DNA of 64,000 nt from Coprinopsis marcescibilis (GCA_004369085.1 ML210202.1:2258-66257), one strand, 5' to 3'; shown: positions 35,229-48,348, counted from the first letter of the stretch. A program made the numbers and translations. Notes: generated by a model not told the origin, from the sequence alone.

Positions 35229-37498
35229 ATGTCAAACACTTTCAATCCCGTCGTCTTTGACACTGCGTTGCGCCAGGCACCGGATAACAAAAATCGGTTG
35301 AGTTCGGCCGTACGTGTTTGGGTAAAAGTCTGGCCGAAAAATGCTGACATGTCGATCACAGGAAATACTCGCAGCGAGGAACGGCAAGGTTTCAGCCTTA
35401 CTCAGGGCCATCGAATGTCTCCCAGCTGATTTCTCACAAGCCATTTTCGACGCCATCCTCGCGAATCTTCACCTCGATCTCGTTGAATCACTCAGGGACT
35501 CTTTTCGCCAGGGCAAACCACTCTACAACAACGAAGCGTTCCAAAGGGCGTATGGGGCACTTTGTGCAATGCGGCTCGTGGGGGAAGCCATCGAAGCCAA
35601 TCCATCCACGAGACGGATGGTCATTGCAAAGATTCGGGGAAACATGAGGGAGCTGGCGAGCTGGATGCTCATTTCTTTCGGCTACTTTCCTGGCGAACCG
35701 TACAGGCCCAGCAAACCCGTTCCGTCCGCGATCGAAACGTCACCTCAGTTGGTTGCATGCGCCCTTGTCACCTTGATGGGGATTGACATCGATTTGGCGA
35801 GGGAGTTCTTAAGCTATGGGATGATGAACGACGTCGCGGCTTTGCTCTGGGTCTCATCAATGGAGAGCTCAACGGCCAAGATGGGCAGAAAGAGGTCGCT
35901 CCCCAGGGAATTCGCCCGGGTGAACGACCACCTTTCCAAGGAATGCCCTATTCTCGAAATCTTCCACACGTACGTCAAAACAAACGGACCATATCCAGAG
36001 ACCAACCCCATCCTCAAGTCCTTTGTTAACGGACGCATAGGCAGTCTCAACCTTCTCGCGAGCTCGACAGTCCGCAGAGCCTCCTCGTTTTATCCTGAAG
36101 TCGATGAGGGGATGCCCCAAAACATCAAACTTGCCGCCGCCTTCTCCAAACAACTCTTTGACATCACTCGGTTTCTTATCCTCGACGTACACGGTGGGGT
36201 TCTGCGGGAAGAATTCTCCTTGGCCAGGATGTTCGAACAATACACACGCCTTCTGGATTCCATCGCGAGGCGCGCTGGACCCGAGAAAGCCACAAGTCTA
36301 TTCGAGTTCGTCATCAATTCCCAGACCATGCTTTTCGATTGGGCCACCTCCAGCTCCCATGGCCTCATTTCCAACGTCACTGGTCTCGCACGCGGCAACC
36401 TTCTTCGCATCGTCACCAACACCATAAAATGGAAGGTACCCCCTGCAGTCAAAGAGGCTGCGAAAGCGCTGCTCCTACGGATGGTCACGCACACAGTCTA
36501 CCCTCGAATGCTAAAAATGACCGAGTACACACTTATCCAACAACCCAAGGACATCCTTGGCATCAAGGACCCGAAATTCCATACGTTCGCGAGCGTCGTC
36601 AAGATGAGAAACAACATGCTGCTGGAGTTCAGGGATCGACAGATTGGGATTTGCGATAACCTCAACGTACGTCATCCCCCCCTCTGTTGCCTCTCCTAAT
36701 CTCGATGGTTCTTGATAGCACGCTCCCGATGCCCAACCAACTCACTACTTCCACGGCAGAACATGTTCGAGGTGCCATTCAGTCATGTACTGTTCCGAAG
36801 CCTGCCAACGTACCGACTGGAAGGCCCGCCATCGGAAGGAATGCAGAGTCCTTCACGCAGACTACTACCTCCGTACGTCCCTGACTTCATCGCCTCACGA
36901 ACCAAGGTGCCAAACAACCCCACAGCGCGAAAGCACCGAGATTCGTGGTACCGCCACAACCTCCGGTCCTTCCACCTCTCCCTCATCATCTCGCACTACA
37001 ACAACCGGCTCAACCTCCTCGGTAAAGAAGGGCAAGATCCACGGTTCGCGTCGAACCTCATCGCTTCCTTCATCGCAATCGTCGACATGACCCACGAACC
37101 CACCGAATTCGACCTAGAGCTGCCCGAGAGGTACATCAACCGCAAGGTATACGATCGCAGCCTGCTGATGGCGCAAGACAAGCGCGTGGGGAGTCTCATC
37201 CGGGAGCTCGTGAGGGCCAAAGACGCAAATGTGAGGTTGGTCGAGGGAGTGTTTGCGTTTGGCCACGAGCAGATCTACGTGATGGCGAAGCTGTGGATGA
37301 GGAATCCGAACAAGTGCGATACAACTGGGACGGAAGACTTCAAAGTTCTGAGCAGCGTTGTCAGGATTGGGTGAGTCTTTCCGTTCGCCTCGTTCTTGGG
37401 AGTCTGATCTCACATATTTGAGTAGCCCCAAACGTGACTTGCAGAAGTTTGAAGGGACTGATATTTCGGATGACCATTACGACCAAGATAGTGACTAA
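35229..37498 (+). CDS. MYND zinc-finger protein
   Basis: Exons: ATG 35229 to 35309, 35362-36666, about 36719-36872, about 36927-37371 and the last from 37425 to TAA 37496-37498; junctions close in phase. The long helical N-terminal part (about 460 residues) has no other recognised domain. The MYND finger sits across exon 3: CSRCHSVMYCSEACQRTDWK followed by His and Cys ligands in ARHRKEC. MYND fingers bind proline-rich peptides and zinc. A helical C-terminal region follows and the protein ends acidic (SDDHYDQDSD). This is the intact relative of the fragments found at 19.0, 24.05 and 31.1 kb. Confidence 0.85.
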
Positions 37499-38150
37499 AT
37501 GGATCTATTGAAGCTCCCAGAATTGATACATGAACGGAAGTTTCGTGCCGTTTACGCTTTCGTTGGTTTAGGCATGAACGCCGTTGAGCCTACATGACAA
37601 AGCGGCCAAGGTCGCAAGATATGGATACTGGACCTGCCTGCATTGGATTACCCCAAGGAATATAGACACATGTGCGAGCGTATTCCGTTATTTTTCGTGT
37701 ATCCATTAATACGTTGATTGTACCTCACTTTCTCCTTCAGACAACTCGCTCCCGCAGGTACATACCTACATCACACGTTGAACTGAGCCTCATTTCCATC
37801 CGAAAAATGTGTTCGACATGCTGGCCATATATATTATACATCAATAAGTGAATCTCACTTTAAATCAATGGTAGATTCACCCACCACGACGCAAGCACAT
37901 CCGGCGTTGTTGAACTACATTTCTGGTCGGTTCCAAGAACTTATGTAGCCAAGCGATCCGGATGACCACGGACAGGCGCACATGTGCTGTGGGCAATAGA
38001 TGTGCCTCCGACATATTCGACGCTGCACATCCTAGTCCAAGTGTATCAAGATAAGACATAAACATTTGAAGGAGATCAAGCAAACACGAGAACACTACAT
38101 TGGAAAGGACGCAATCGCAGCAGATATATATACAAAGCTAACATCCTACA
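37499..38150. other. Intergenic, nothing recognised
   Basis: Convergent space between the MYND gene (+) and the DUF1996 gene (-); no coding or repeat found. Confidence 0.6.
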
Positions 38151-39845
38151 CTAAACCTTTGTCGGCTGTGGGTTGAACGTAGTAGACACAGCGTTACAAT
38201 TGGGGATCATCGTGGCGGGAGCTGGACCCGGCTGGAGGGGGTTACACGCCGGGAGTTCATTCAGATCTACAAAACATCGCGATGAATGTTTAAATCAAGG
38301 TGGTAGCAATGATCATTGAGCATTGAGAGTACTCACATGTCCCCTCAGTAGGCTCATCGACCTTTACAGGCTGCGTGCACCGGTTTATCTCCTGGTCAGT
38401 TTGAAGCGTAAGCTCCCTGCAGCTCTCCGGAAGACCGTCTCCGCCGGTACAGATGTCCATCGCTCGCTGCAACGAATCACCTTCCCAGCCAAAGACGTAG
38501 TCCGCATGCTGCCCGAATCCCGTCCTGTTGCAATCGGCCAAGACGTTAGCATAGCCGCACCAAAACCTCATCTCTAGTTCAAGCTACTCACGGATCGCCC
38601 ATGCTCATCACGAGCGGCTGAGTGCCGTCTTTGGGCCAGAGATTGGCGTTGTTGAAGGGCCGGGTGTCCCACACGATCTCGATGAAGAGGAGTGGGATGC
38701 GGACGGGGTGGCTGCTCGGGCAGTCGGTGCCAAAGATCTGCAGGCCCTCGCGTGAGGGTGTGCCCAGCGGATGCGCTACATGGCTCTAAGGACATGCACC
38801 GTCAGAACTATGGCCACGTAACTATCATTAGCAGGATACCACGAGGCCAGACTCACACTATGGTCAGGGCTGTCAAGATTTACGCCGTCCCAGCATCTAA
38901 ATGACAACATAAGCAAGCGGCTACTACCCTATGGTCCAAAATCAGAGAACAGCTTACTGAGGGAAGTAGATGTTCGACCTGATACCGCCGCTACAGAACT
39001 TCTTGGGCAGGTCGATGGTATCCTCAGGCCCAACTCCAGGTGTCCCAGCGCCGATGGAATTTCCCTCAAAGCACCTCCACGTAAGTTGCTTGTGCGCAGT
39101 AATACTTGGAGAGATATCGTCTCTTCTCCTCATAGGATTGCCCACGATCATCCGGAAGCCTTTCCTGAACGCCACAACCTTGAGGTCCTTGGTCGGTGCC
39201 CGGGGCTGGAAGTAGTAGATAGTCATCCCTCCGTTCGGGTTGCCCGTGTAGTGGTTTGCCATTTGCGGTACCTAGCAGCAGCAAATTGAACAATAAGCTG
39301 TAATTAGCACTGTACCGCGTGGGGCATTGCAGGAGAAAGGAAAGAAATTAAGTGCTCACCCGGATGAAACTCCCATTTTGGTGATGGAAGTACAGCACTG
39401 CGGTCCAGTAGTTGGATTTGTCCTCTTTGAAGCGGCAGGTCGTGCAGGAGGACAGAGCACCCAAGTCGTTGTCGGGGTGCATGGTCAGGTTAAATCTGCC
39501 ATAATGTCATCCTCAACACCATACTAAAACGCAATTATTCAACTTACGCATCCTACAATGGCAAATGCGGGCCGCCAGCTCAAATTTTAATGGGTCAACC
39601 CTCCTAAAAATGCGTACATACCCCGCCAACGATTTGATGCACATGTGGGGAAACCTCGCCGGGAGTGACCAACCTGACACCCCGAAAACAGTATTAGCTG
39701 ATGATATACCACACGACGGAACGTAAACGTAAACTCACGGGTCGAATCGTTGAGTTACAAGCTGCGAACACGGGAATCGTAACAGGGCACTAGCAGAGGC
39801 TGCCAACGCCAAAAGTCCAAACGCCCAGGAGGATGAACGTAGCAT
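38151..39845 (-). CDS. Secreted DUF1996 protein
   Basis: The ATG at 39845 begins a signal peptide (FGLLALAASASA) followed by LRFPCSQLVTQRFDP. Further exons give LVTPGEVSPHVHQIVGG, LTMHPDNDLGALSSCTTCRF, YWTAVLYFHHQNGSF, NGGMTIYYFQPRAP, KGFRMIVGNPMRR, then a region with FGQHADYVFGWEG, and a Pro-rich end at TAG 38151. This order is that of the fungal DUF1996 family, secreted cysteine-containing proteins of unknown activity that keep several His and Asp residues. The many short introns are normal for the family. Likely extracellular. Confidence 0.88.
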
Positions 39846-40714
39846 ACGAGATGTACTAGCCAGTCGGACAGGCAGAACGAAAGGCAAGATATCGCACCAA
39901 TAAGATATTCAGAAAGTACTTGATATACCGCCACACCAATACAATCGGCGACTGTAGAAGACATGTCGCCCCTGCTTCTACAGCAGACTGGGGATTCCCA
40001 GCTCTATTACAGCCATGGGATTGGGTGGCGCCAAATACGCGAGATTCGCCCGAAAGAAGACAACCGCCTTCGTGGTGATGAATTCAGTGAGCCAGGAGAA
40101 ATGGTTGACGCACTGCGCTATGTTCTGAGAAACCTGTCGTCTGAATAAGTGAACCCGTCGATGCTCTTTGGATCATGCTGTGTCGTAGAAGCACCTGGGT
40201 TGGAAGCGCCCCTGCTCCAAGTCTCAAGAACATAATAGCCGACGAGGCTCGCTTAAAGACGATATGGTAGGTACCACATCCTATGGCGGACCCCCAGGCT
40301 CTCAATGATCTCCCAACGTCGCCAAGGACACGTACATTAGACAGCACAACGGGAGCACCCCGATATATCTATCTGTATTATCTGTAGTGGTTGTGTGCAC
40401 TCGCAGAACTCGGACAAGTCCATCGCAATTCGGGCGATCCCATTGGTGCCTCGTTGATTAATCGTGTCAATTAAAATAACGAATACAATTCCAAAGCAGT
40501 GACAACCCGTTCAGGCAACCCCACCCAACCAAATCCCTCGCCACCAGGGATCGAACCCCTGTCTTCGTCCTCCGCCTCGCTGTCAGCGGTCCAAATATGG
40601 CAGGCCCCTCCCACGGCCCCATCTTCGCACCCCGCGACAAGAAAAAGTTGTCTCGAGGCACTCGCCATCACCATCCCTACTCCAAATCGATCTTCCGCTA
40701 CGAGCTAATTCATC
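39846..40714. other. Intergenic; short open frames only
   Basis: No supported gene. A T-arm-like sequence near 40,545 was examined as tRNA and rejected. The region is the likely shared promoter of the DUF1996 gene (-) and the acidic protein gene (+). Confidence 0.5.
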
Positions 40715-42021
40715 ATGGCACGAGCACCCCGCGGTAAAAAGGTCAAACGCGCCTTCACCTCCACCTCTTCCACCGTACCCTTCCCCAAATCCACACCCAC
40801 ACCAACCGCCCCAGCACACTCCCTCCCCTCCCCTGCCTCCAACGAATTAGACAACGACAAATCAGAAAACGACTCGGACGCCCCAGAAATCATATCCCTC
40901 TCCCAGAGCAAAAAGCACATACAAGCGCAACAATCAGCACTCACCAACGCCCGCACCCAAGCGGCGTCCAAAGCGAAAGAGGAGAACAGGGAGCGGGATC
41001 GCAGGCTGAAGGCCCGGGCCGAGGTTAACAAGAGCCAGAGTCTTGGTAGTAAAAGTGCAGTTAACGCTAAAACTAAGGATAAGGGAGTGGTGGCGGAAGT
41101 GGAAGTGGAGGTAGAAGAAGAGGTGGAAGAAGAGGTGGAAGAGGAGGATGGAGATGAAGATTGGGAAAGCGAAAGCAAAAGCAACATCGAAGCCGACGGC
41201 GAGGCCTCGTCGGATGATGACGATGACGAGGATGGACAAGTTGACACGGAGCTCCAAGCTCGCATGATGCGCGCCATGGCAGACGCAGCGGGCGAACTCT
41301 CCGAAGATGCTGACGACGACGAGGAAGAAGAGTTCGGCGGGATCGCCATAGACTCGGACGACGAAGATATCTCAATGTCTTCATCCTCGGAGGACTCTGA
41401 CGACGACGAGCCGACGCTCAAACGTAGACGCCGGCGCGACGACCCCGAACTCGGCGAAGAAGACTCGGACGCCGACCTCTCAAGACGCAAAACTTCCGCA
41501 CAACCCAACCGTTCGAAACGCGCACGCAAATCCTCTCCCGCAGCCTCATCCTCGGCCTCCGCACCGACATCCGCAATCAACCACCTCCCCGACGAACTAT
41601 TCACAGCCGCCTTCCAAAACCAACCAAAGTCCAAACCGGCCCCAGCCCCATCCTCAAAACCCAACCGAAAAGGGAAAGACTCCAAACGCACAAACAGAGC
41701 TGGCGCGAAAGATATCCTTCTCGGGTACGTACCTCTTCCCTTTCTTGTAAACTAACCCTAACCCTCTGCAGATCCACCCCCATCCGCAAAATCCGCCTCC
41801 TCAACACAAACCCATCCACCCACCCAACAGCACACATCCCCACTACCACTCTCTCCGCCCCAAAACGGATCACAAAGTTCCTCGACAGGAGGCTCGCGCT
41901 TAAAGGCCAGGCATCTTCTGGCAGCATCAAGACTAGCTTCGGCTGGGAAAGGAGGGCGGCGAATGTAGGCGTGCTGCAGCGCAGGGGCGCGCCTGCTGCT
42001 AATTTCGTGCGGGCAGGATAA
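40715..42021 (+). CDS. Acidic/basic low-complexity protein, probably nucleolar
   Basis: Two exons: 40715-41725, then, after an intron ending CTCTGCAG at about 41,771, a second exon to TAA 42019-42021. The product begins MARAPRGKKVKR, has a long charged coiled region with runs of Glu and Asp (EVEVEEEVEEEVEEEDGDED), a Ser/Asp block, basic KRRRRR, and a conserved-looking C-terminus (IRKIRLL ... SAPKRITKFLDRRLALKG). Such layout is typical of small-subunit rRNA processing factors (Utp16/Bud21-like), but I cannot assign an orthologue. No membrane or signal segment. Confidence 0.7.
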
Positions 42022-42285
42022 CGCTATGGTAATAAGCTGGATGTAGCGGGAATTATGATGCAGGGTTAGGTTCGGATCGCATACCAGATGACGCATAAGT
42101 CCGGACGTCGGGCATCTGGCCTGGCTCGACATACAATCCACCAGTTCCATAAATCCACGCAAAAAGTACTACGTACATAGCTACAAAATAATACAACCCG
42201 TCCAATCAAATACGCATGTACAACGGTATATCGACATCAGGATTAGTCCCGACTCTTAAAATCCATCTCCAAAATGCGAGCAGCA

Positions 42286-44812
42286 TCACCTCCACAAAAC
42301 CCACTCCTTGACTCCCTCGCTCTGGACCAAAGCCTTCCACAGCTGGCGCCACGAGATCGGATTGCCCTCATCCCGCGCCATACTGCAAAAGCTGCCCTCG
42401 AACCCTACTTTCCCATCATCTCCATCCTCGCCCATGCTGTCCCCACTAGCATCCCCATCCTCATCCCCATCGCTCCGGCTGGAATACCGCTCGACCTCAA
42501 CCCAGCCCTTGAACCTCACCTTCCGCTTATCGAACCCGCCCACCCGCAACAGCAGCTCGTTGTCCCCCGACGCTTTGCATCTTACGCCGTGTCCTTCGAG
42601 TGCGGATTGGATGAGCGGCAAGAGCTGCGCGGGGGGCAGGCGCGCGTAGAATCGGGTGAGGTTAGGAGTGTAGCGCGTCCCGGCTTGGGTTTGCGACTGT
42701 TGGTGTGGATTGAAAGGGAGTGGCGCGAGATTGAAAGGGATTGGAGGTGGTGAAACAAGAGAGTAAATGAGACGCGATCAATACAAAAAAGACAAAACAT
42801 CAAAGAAAAAGACATACAAAGAGCATCAACTTTTGTGTAAACTGCGTATGGTTCGTATTCGTCGGACCTCCATATTCATCCCCGTCAACGTCCCTATAGC
42901 ACCAAATGCCCAATCAGTCAGTAACCATCCATTAACCCTACGTCAACCAAAACAACCACAAGCGAAAATGAACATCCGAACACTGTCTTTAAGGCGTGCC
43001 GGCCCTCCCCATCCTATTACACCGCATATACCCAGCATCCCATCGCACCAATTCCCATCCTGCATCCACCCATCCTCCAACCACACCGCATATACCTACC
43101 CAATCCAACCCAACCCACATCCACGTCCAAAATACAAGTAAAAAAAACCCAAACTCACATAGCCTGTCCCAAATCCGGCGCAGCAATATCCAGATCCCCA
43201 TTCTCCCTCAAGCCGTTCGTCAACCGTTCCGCCAACACGATCGGGCCCTTTTTGAGTAGCTGACTTGGTCTGTGGGTGGGGTGTGGTTAGTTTAGGTGAT
43301 CTTGAGTTTGGGTTGGCGAAGATACGGAGGAAGGGGGGGAAGGGAAGGAGGGAAAGGAAGGGAGAGAGGAAAGGAAGGGAGGGGAGAGAAGAGTGGGAGG
43401 GAGAGCGGAAAAGGGAGGGGACGAAATAAAAGAAGAGAGGAAGACGAAGAGCAACACGAAAGAGTAAAAAAAAAAAAAACACGCACCGAACAAGCCACGA
43501 ATGCGCAGCAACCTGTCCCAACGTCAACCTCCTCGCAGGATCGACCTCCAACATCCCACACACAAGCGCTACAAAAAAGTCCAAAGTTCCAGCAACCTCA
43601 AAACTCACAACAACAACGCAGCTACTCACATAAAACGCGTTCCCCGATCCGGTTCCACGGGTCCTCCAGAAAGATCGTCCGGTCGAGGTACCGGCGGAAT
43701 TCAGGACTGCGGGTGGTAGGTTCATCCCAGGGCGTGTCTGCAATCGCAATCCATCATTACTGAGCCATTACTCCAGACACGAGAGGTATGTAGGACGTAC
43801 TCCCAACCAACATCGTGAACAAAATCACCCCGCACCCCCACACATCAATCGGTTCCGCATGGTACGGCACCTCATTCGCCAGCTAAACACCACCAAAATC
43901 ATTAGCATCGCGTCATTCCCTGCTGTACGACCTCCGCCCACGTACCTCGGGCGCCACATACGGCAAGCTCCCACACCGCTCCGTCAACGTCCTCGTGCGG
44001 CCCGAATCCTTCAGCTTATACACAGCCGAGAGACCATAATCCGATATCTTCAGCGTGCCGCCCGCGTCGAGCAGGATGTTCTCGGGCTTGAGGTCGCGGT
44101 GGCACACGCCTTGCGAGTGGATGTACGTCTGCGTGTCGCAATGCATTCAGGCGAACGGTGGGCGGGACAACATGGGTAGCGACGCACCATTCCAGCGATG
44201 AGCTGTCCGAAAAAGTGGTGGGCCGTATCGTCTTCCACGCCTCGATCTGGAGCTGTAGGTAGCAAGGAGGTTAGCGATCGCGTTTTCATTCGTGTGTAAC
44301 CGCCTTCAAGCCACCATCCGAGCCCGTACCAGGCAGTCCCTTGCCCCTTGGTGTCTTTAGTCCATCCGCCGGACCAGACCCCAGAGTGTCGGGAACTTCC
44401 AACCCATCCCACCCAACCCCCCAAAACCCAAAACAAACTCACCAATCTTATCAAACAAATCCCCCCCACCCGCCAGCTCCAAAAGCATATAATACCCCGG
44501 CCAATACAGCTCCCTATGCCTCACCTCCACAATCACCGCATTCACAAACTTCAGCACATGCACATGGTCGAGCGCCGCATGGATGCGCATCTCCTTGTCG
44601 AGCGTCTTGCGCTCCTTGTCCGTCGTCTGCAGCGTGAGCGGGATGTGCTTGCATGCGGCGGCGCGGTGGTGCGTGAAGTCGATAGCTTTGAACACGTTGG
44701 AGAAGCCGCCGCCGCCGATCTTGTCGACGAGGGTGTAGCCTGGGGAGAGGTTGGGTGCGGGCTTCTTACAGAGGAGTAGGGACTCACCGGTAACTTTTGG
44801 GTATTCTGGCAT
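42286..44812 (-). CDS. chk1: Checkpoint kinase Chk1
   Basis: The start is ATG 44812 (PEYPKVTG, intron, [18 protein letters not shown] glycine loop). The catalytic loop is [13 protein letters not shown]; the metal-binding triplet reads DYG in [11 protein letters not shown] instead of the usual DFG; YVAPE and an exon with [15 protein letters not shown] complete the kinase. After a pyrimidine-rich intron come [18 protein letters not shown], then [10 protein letters not shown] joined to [20 protein letters not shown], and the KA1-like C-terminus ([20 protein letters not shown]). This FTQ...SQTQxGxRYTPxLTRFY block is the signature of fungal Chk1. It halts the cell cycle after DNA damage and is normally activated by ATR-type kinases. 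The exact 3' end (stop 42286 or a little further to about 42,255) is unsure. Confidence 0.9.
43316..43477. repeat. Long homopurine/homopyrimidine tract in a chk1 intron
   Basis: On the plus strand about 150 bases are almost only A and G, ending in a run of about 14 A. On the transcript strand it is C/T. It lies in the intron between HSWLV and RPSQLLKK, which is about 210 nt, several times longer than neighbouring introns. Confidence 0.85.
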
Positions 44813-45917
44813 CCCTGCAAGCGAAGATGTACTCGACAACTCGTCCTTTACCCTTCCAATGTCTTCCCTGGTGACGCACGAATAGTCGCACGAGTCGCAG
44901 CAGCCACAGTATCAATAGCAGCAGTAGAAGAAGTAGAAGTGGTAGAAGTGGTAGAACAGCCGCCCTTGTGCGGTGCGCTGTGACAGACGTGGTTGATGAT
45001 AGCAGTGCAAAAAGATCTGCCGAAACTAAAAATGGGCGCGTTGATTCTGAACGCGTGCCACGCCGTATTGCGCCAAGAGTTCGTGACGGCCCCCCTGCAT
45101 CACGTGTCTTAATTGCGTCGCGTCGCGTCGAGATCCGCATATTGCGGGTTTTAGTGGTACGCTTTGCTCTCGGGTTGAAAGATAGATTATAGATATGGAT
45201 ATGGTCAATGTAAGACTCCAGTGCGTTAAACCTTGAGAAGGATCTCAGACCGCTAAGGTTACAGCCTCACCCCCCTCCATATCACGGTTTCTCGCGGGAA
45301 GTGCATTGAAAATTATATGGCCCGGCGGCTGCATTTCATACTTACCACTATACACATTCCCCCCGAAATCTCCCCTCTATCTATTCGCATTCACAGAGAC
45401 ACTTATCGATGCGAAGCATATTCGACATCAGTACATGGAGTGGTGGATAGTGGAGTTACTGTTATTAGGGGGCTCTGATGGAGCATGCGGTTAATGGCTC
45501 ACCCAGGTCGGTGGGCAGTTACTGTTTGTGGCTCTGTGTAGGCAACGAACGTAGTACCAATAGCTTGTACAACTCATAGTTTTTGAATTAATTATATATG
45601 TAACGCTGTATAATAGACACATGGCTAGCGACCTCCTGTGCAGCGGCGATCTTGGGAGATAAGTAAACTCGTATGGATCTCACATCGTCGCCGGGATGGG
45701 TTTATAGTAATTAACGAAAATGGGGGTCATTAGCGATGAGCTCATGAGGGCAGGGACCTACTAGGTCTCTCGTCAGGCTTCTTTACGATGGCGTAATGAA
45801 CTCCGGCAATCAGCTTCACAATAGGGGCTATATATTGCCATGCAGTCATAATCTACCTGGCTTCCATACCGTTCACAGCACTCTACTAAATACAGTAGTA
45901 GTGTCAACTTGACATGA
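44813..45917. other. chk1 upstream region; trinucleotide-like repeat, otherwise empty
   Basis: Around 44,900-44,955 is a short repeat built on AGAAGTGGT/AGCAGT. The leucine-rich minus frame over it is a by-product of that repeat. Nothing else is recognised to 45,917. Confidence 0.5.
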
Positions 45918-48348
45918 TCATGTCGAATCGACTGCGAGAGCCCGTTGTATTGGACTTAACAACGGCTTGTATCTCTCGGGGTCCCTCGGGATTAGTTTCT
46001 CATCAAGAATGCCTACCAGCTTCTTCAAATTCTCGGCGAACTGAGGAGATCGAGCCGACTGGCATCCGGACAACGCTAAAAGGCAGAGTACATATTCTTC
46101 GACGCACTCCACCGGCAGTTCATCTTCACAAACGGCCGGCTAGTTGTCAGATGGCTGTGATGTGCACAAAATAAACCAACGTACCACTTTCCTTCCCGAA
46201 ATACAGCTCCGCAGCTTCTTTGAGCAGTTTTTGGACAGAACGTCTGTCAGGTGATGCCTTCTGCGACAGCATGATATGAATCCCAACACAGAGCATGGCC
46301 CTTGCCAGCGCTATATCTCCTCCCGGGCCGCAAGACTTCAAGAAGCAAGACTGTCAATACAGTTAGCATTCGGCGAGAACCTGAAACGTTGAATGAGCAT
46401 TTACCATTAATATTTCTTGAAAGCTCTTCCAATTGCCATTATTTTTGTAGACACCAACCGCCATTGCCACACCCAAGAGCCGACAGATGCGTTTCACAAC
46501 GATCTCCCGCGCCCGACTGTCATCTGGATCCAGAGAGCCCTCGATATAGAGGCAAACGTATCTGAACTTGAATGATACGATATCATCGATTATTCCCTGC
46601 GTTTTGCTTGCTCCAAGCCGGCGTCTTGTATGCAGAGGGGACTGTGGCGCTTGTGGAGGGCTTAATAAGCGGGCGATCGTTTCCATGTTGAGAGCCACGC
46701 CGGCAGTGTCCTCGACATCGGTGAAGCCAGGCAACAAGTTCTTGGCGATCTTATCAATTATGTCTGCGACCAGGTGGGACAGATTCGCCTTTGCTTCCTG
46801 CAGTCGCAGTTGATACGGTGACTCCGCCCTCTCCATCACATACTCTTTGACCGAGAAGTGCAGAATGCGAACTGGGCGTTCAGGATGATCCGGGTGGTAG
46901 TCGTGTAGGATGGGTCGGATGAGTTCGCAGAATCGTTGGACATCTTCAACGTGGTACCCCTTGCTGTCGAAGAGGTCGCCCAGGTCCAATGTGCTTAGCT
47001 CGGTGTCCAGTACGAGCACGGTCCCAAGAACAGTTTGATATAGCATTTTGAATCCGGGCTCCTCCAGCTTCAACTGGGATAGAATGCGCTGATAGAGGTT
47101 GTAGAGCTTCGCCGTCCCGTCCTCCACCGTCATCCAGTACGTGCTCCGACTCGATGCGATCAGCTGCAGCTCTTTGTGAGGATCCAGGGACTGCAGCTTA
47201 TCTAGGTACTGGAGCACGGTCTCCGCCCACAAGAAGACTCCTTCGCTCGTTTTGACGAAGCCCTCCATCAGGTCAGAGTCGTTGAGGATCTTGCTGCCAT
47301 ATCGTTTCAGATTGAGTTTGGAAATGATGTGCTTCTTAACGTCCTTCAAACAGGCATTATCGTTTCCCGTCATGGGGAACTGTAGCTTGGTGGTGTGTGG
47401 ACATTCCTCGAGGGCGCCCATGATCTCGTGCTTTGGGCGAGTCGTAACCAAGAAACGGAAAGGCGGCGGGAACCGAGGAATGTAGTCCCGGAGGAATATA
47501 ACCAAGTCGTCGATCGGACCTTCATCTACAGCATCGATGGTGACAACGTAAGGTCGATCGGATTTTACATCTTTGGCGGCGGGAATTACGATGCCGTCGA
47601 GCTGGCGAATGGCTGGTGCGTCGATCAAGGTTTCGTCCTTCTCAATCAACGTGGCTATCACCGCCTTGATGTCTGGAATGCGGTACAAGCCACGGATGAT
47701 TTGGGCCACAAGGTGATCGAGGGAACATTGCTGGCCAGTTTCGCTGAAGAAGAAGCAGGCGACGAGATGACCCTTCTCGTGGCACTGTTGGCTCAGCGTG
47801 TGGGCAAGGGCAGTCTTCCCGCCCCCTGCCGGCGCCGCAACAAGAAACATCCCGGCGCACGCCTCATCCGAAGAGAATTTGCTCATCCATGTCGATACCT
47901 CTTCTATTTGCTCCACCCGGGTCCCTTCCAGACATCCTCTATCGGAGCGCCAGCTGCGGGACTTTGAACCAACCTCGGGCAAGGTTGCAATCGCATTCTC
48001 GATTTTGTCGAATTCTCGGCCTATTCAAATAGGCGTGATCAGAGTCTGATCCTACTCTCAGAATGGCCTGGAACATCAACGAACCGTAGTGGTTAATGAT
48101 TTGGTGGGCACTTTGAAGAACTGAGTCCTTGACGTGTGTGTTCTCGGCGCCGGCAAGCATCTCGCCTCCTGGCAAAGGATGCGAACATACGTCAGAGGTG
48201 GTTGTATCGATAGAAGTCCGTTTAAAATGAAATTACCAGTATGCCCGTCGACCTTCAGGGATCTTGTCCCATGATTAGGTTTTGGCAGTGGTTGCTTCAC
48301 GATTCTTCGGTCTTCTGTGGCACCCGGTGGCTCTTCTGACACTGGCAT
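45918..48348 (-). CDS. NACHT-type P-loop ATPase (NLR-like)
   Basis: The ATG is at 48348. Short exons (PVSEEPPGATEDRRIV..., then GEMLAGAENTHVKDS...) lead to a large exon with the nucleotide-binding domain: a KIENAIATLPEVGS-like helix, Walker A AAPAGGGKTALAHTL, sensor block ACFFFSE, Walker B YVVTIDAVDEGP, FRFLVTTRP, and a winged-helix-like part ending in ILHFSVKEYVME, which is usual in Agaricomycete NACHT proteins. The last exons (to 45918) are helical; no WD40, ankyrin or TPR repeats were found, so the protein is short for an NLR. Fungal NACHT proteins act in non-self recognition and regulated cell death. The N-terminal effector part is not recognised. Confidence 0.85.

Noticed and set aside
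40538..40600. tRNA-like T-arm (GGTTCGATCCC on the minus strand) with a possible acceptor 3' strand
   Set aside because: No matching 5' acceptor strand, D-arm or anticodon arm could be folded upstream; a B-box-like match alone is not enough.
40705..41691. Minus-strand frame of 328 codons rich in Ser and Leu
   Set aside because: It is the antisense of the acidic protein gene, whose Asp/Glu runs read as Ser/Leu on the other strand.
41745..41771. Two telomere-like units (TAACCC repeats)
   Set aside because: Only two units, placed in an intron 3' end where a pyrimidine-rich stretch is expected; no interstitial telomere array.
44784..45140. Leucine-rich minus frame upstream of chk1
   Set aside because: The poly-Leu comes from a short nucleotide repeat, and the frame is out of register with the kinase start.
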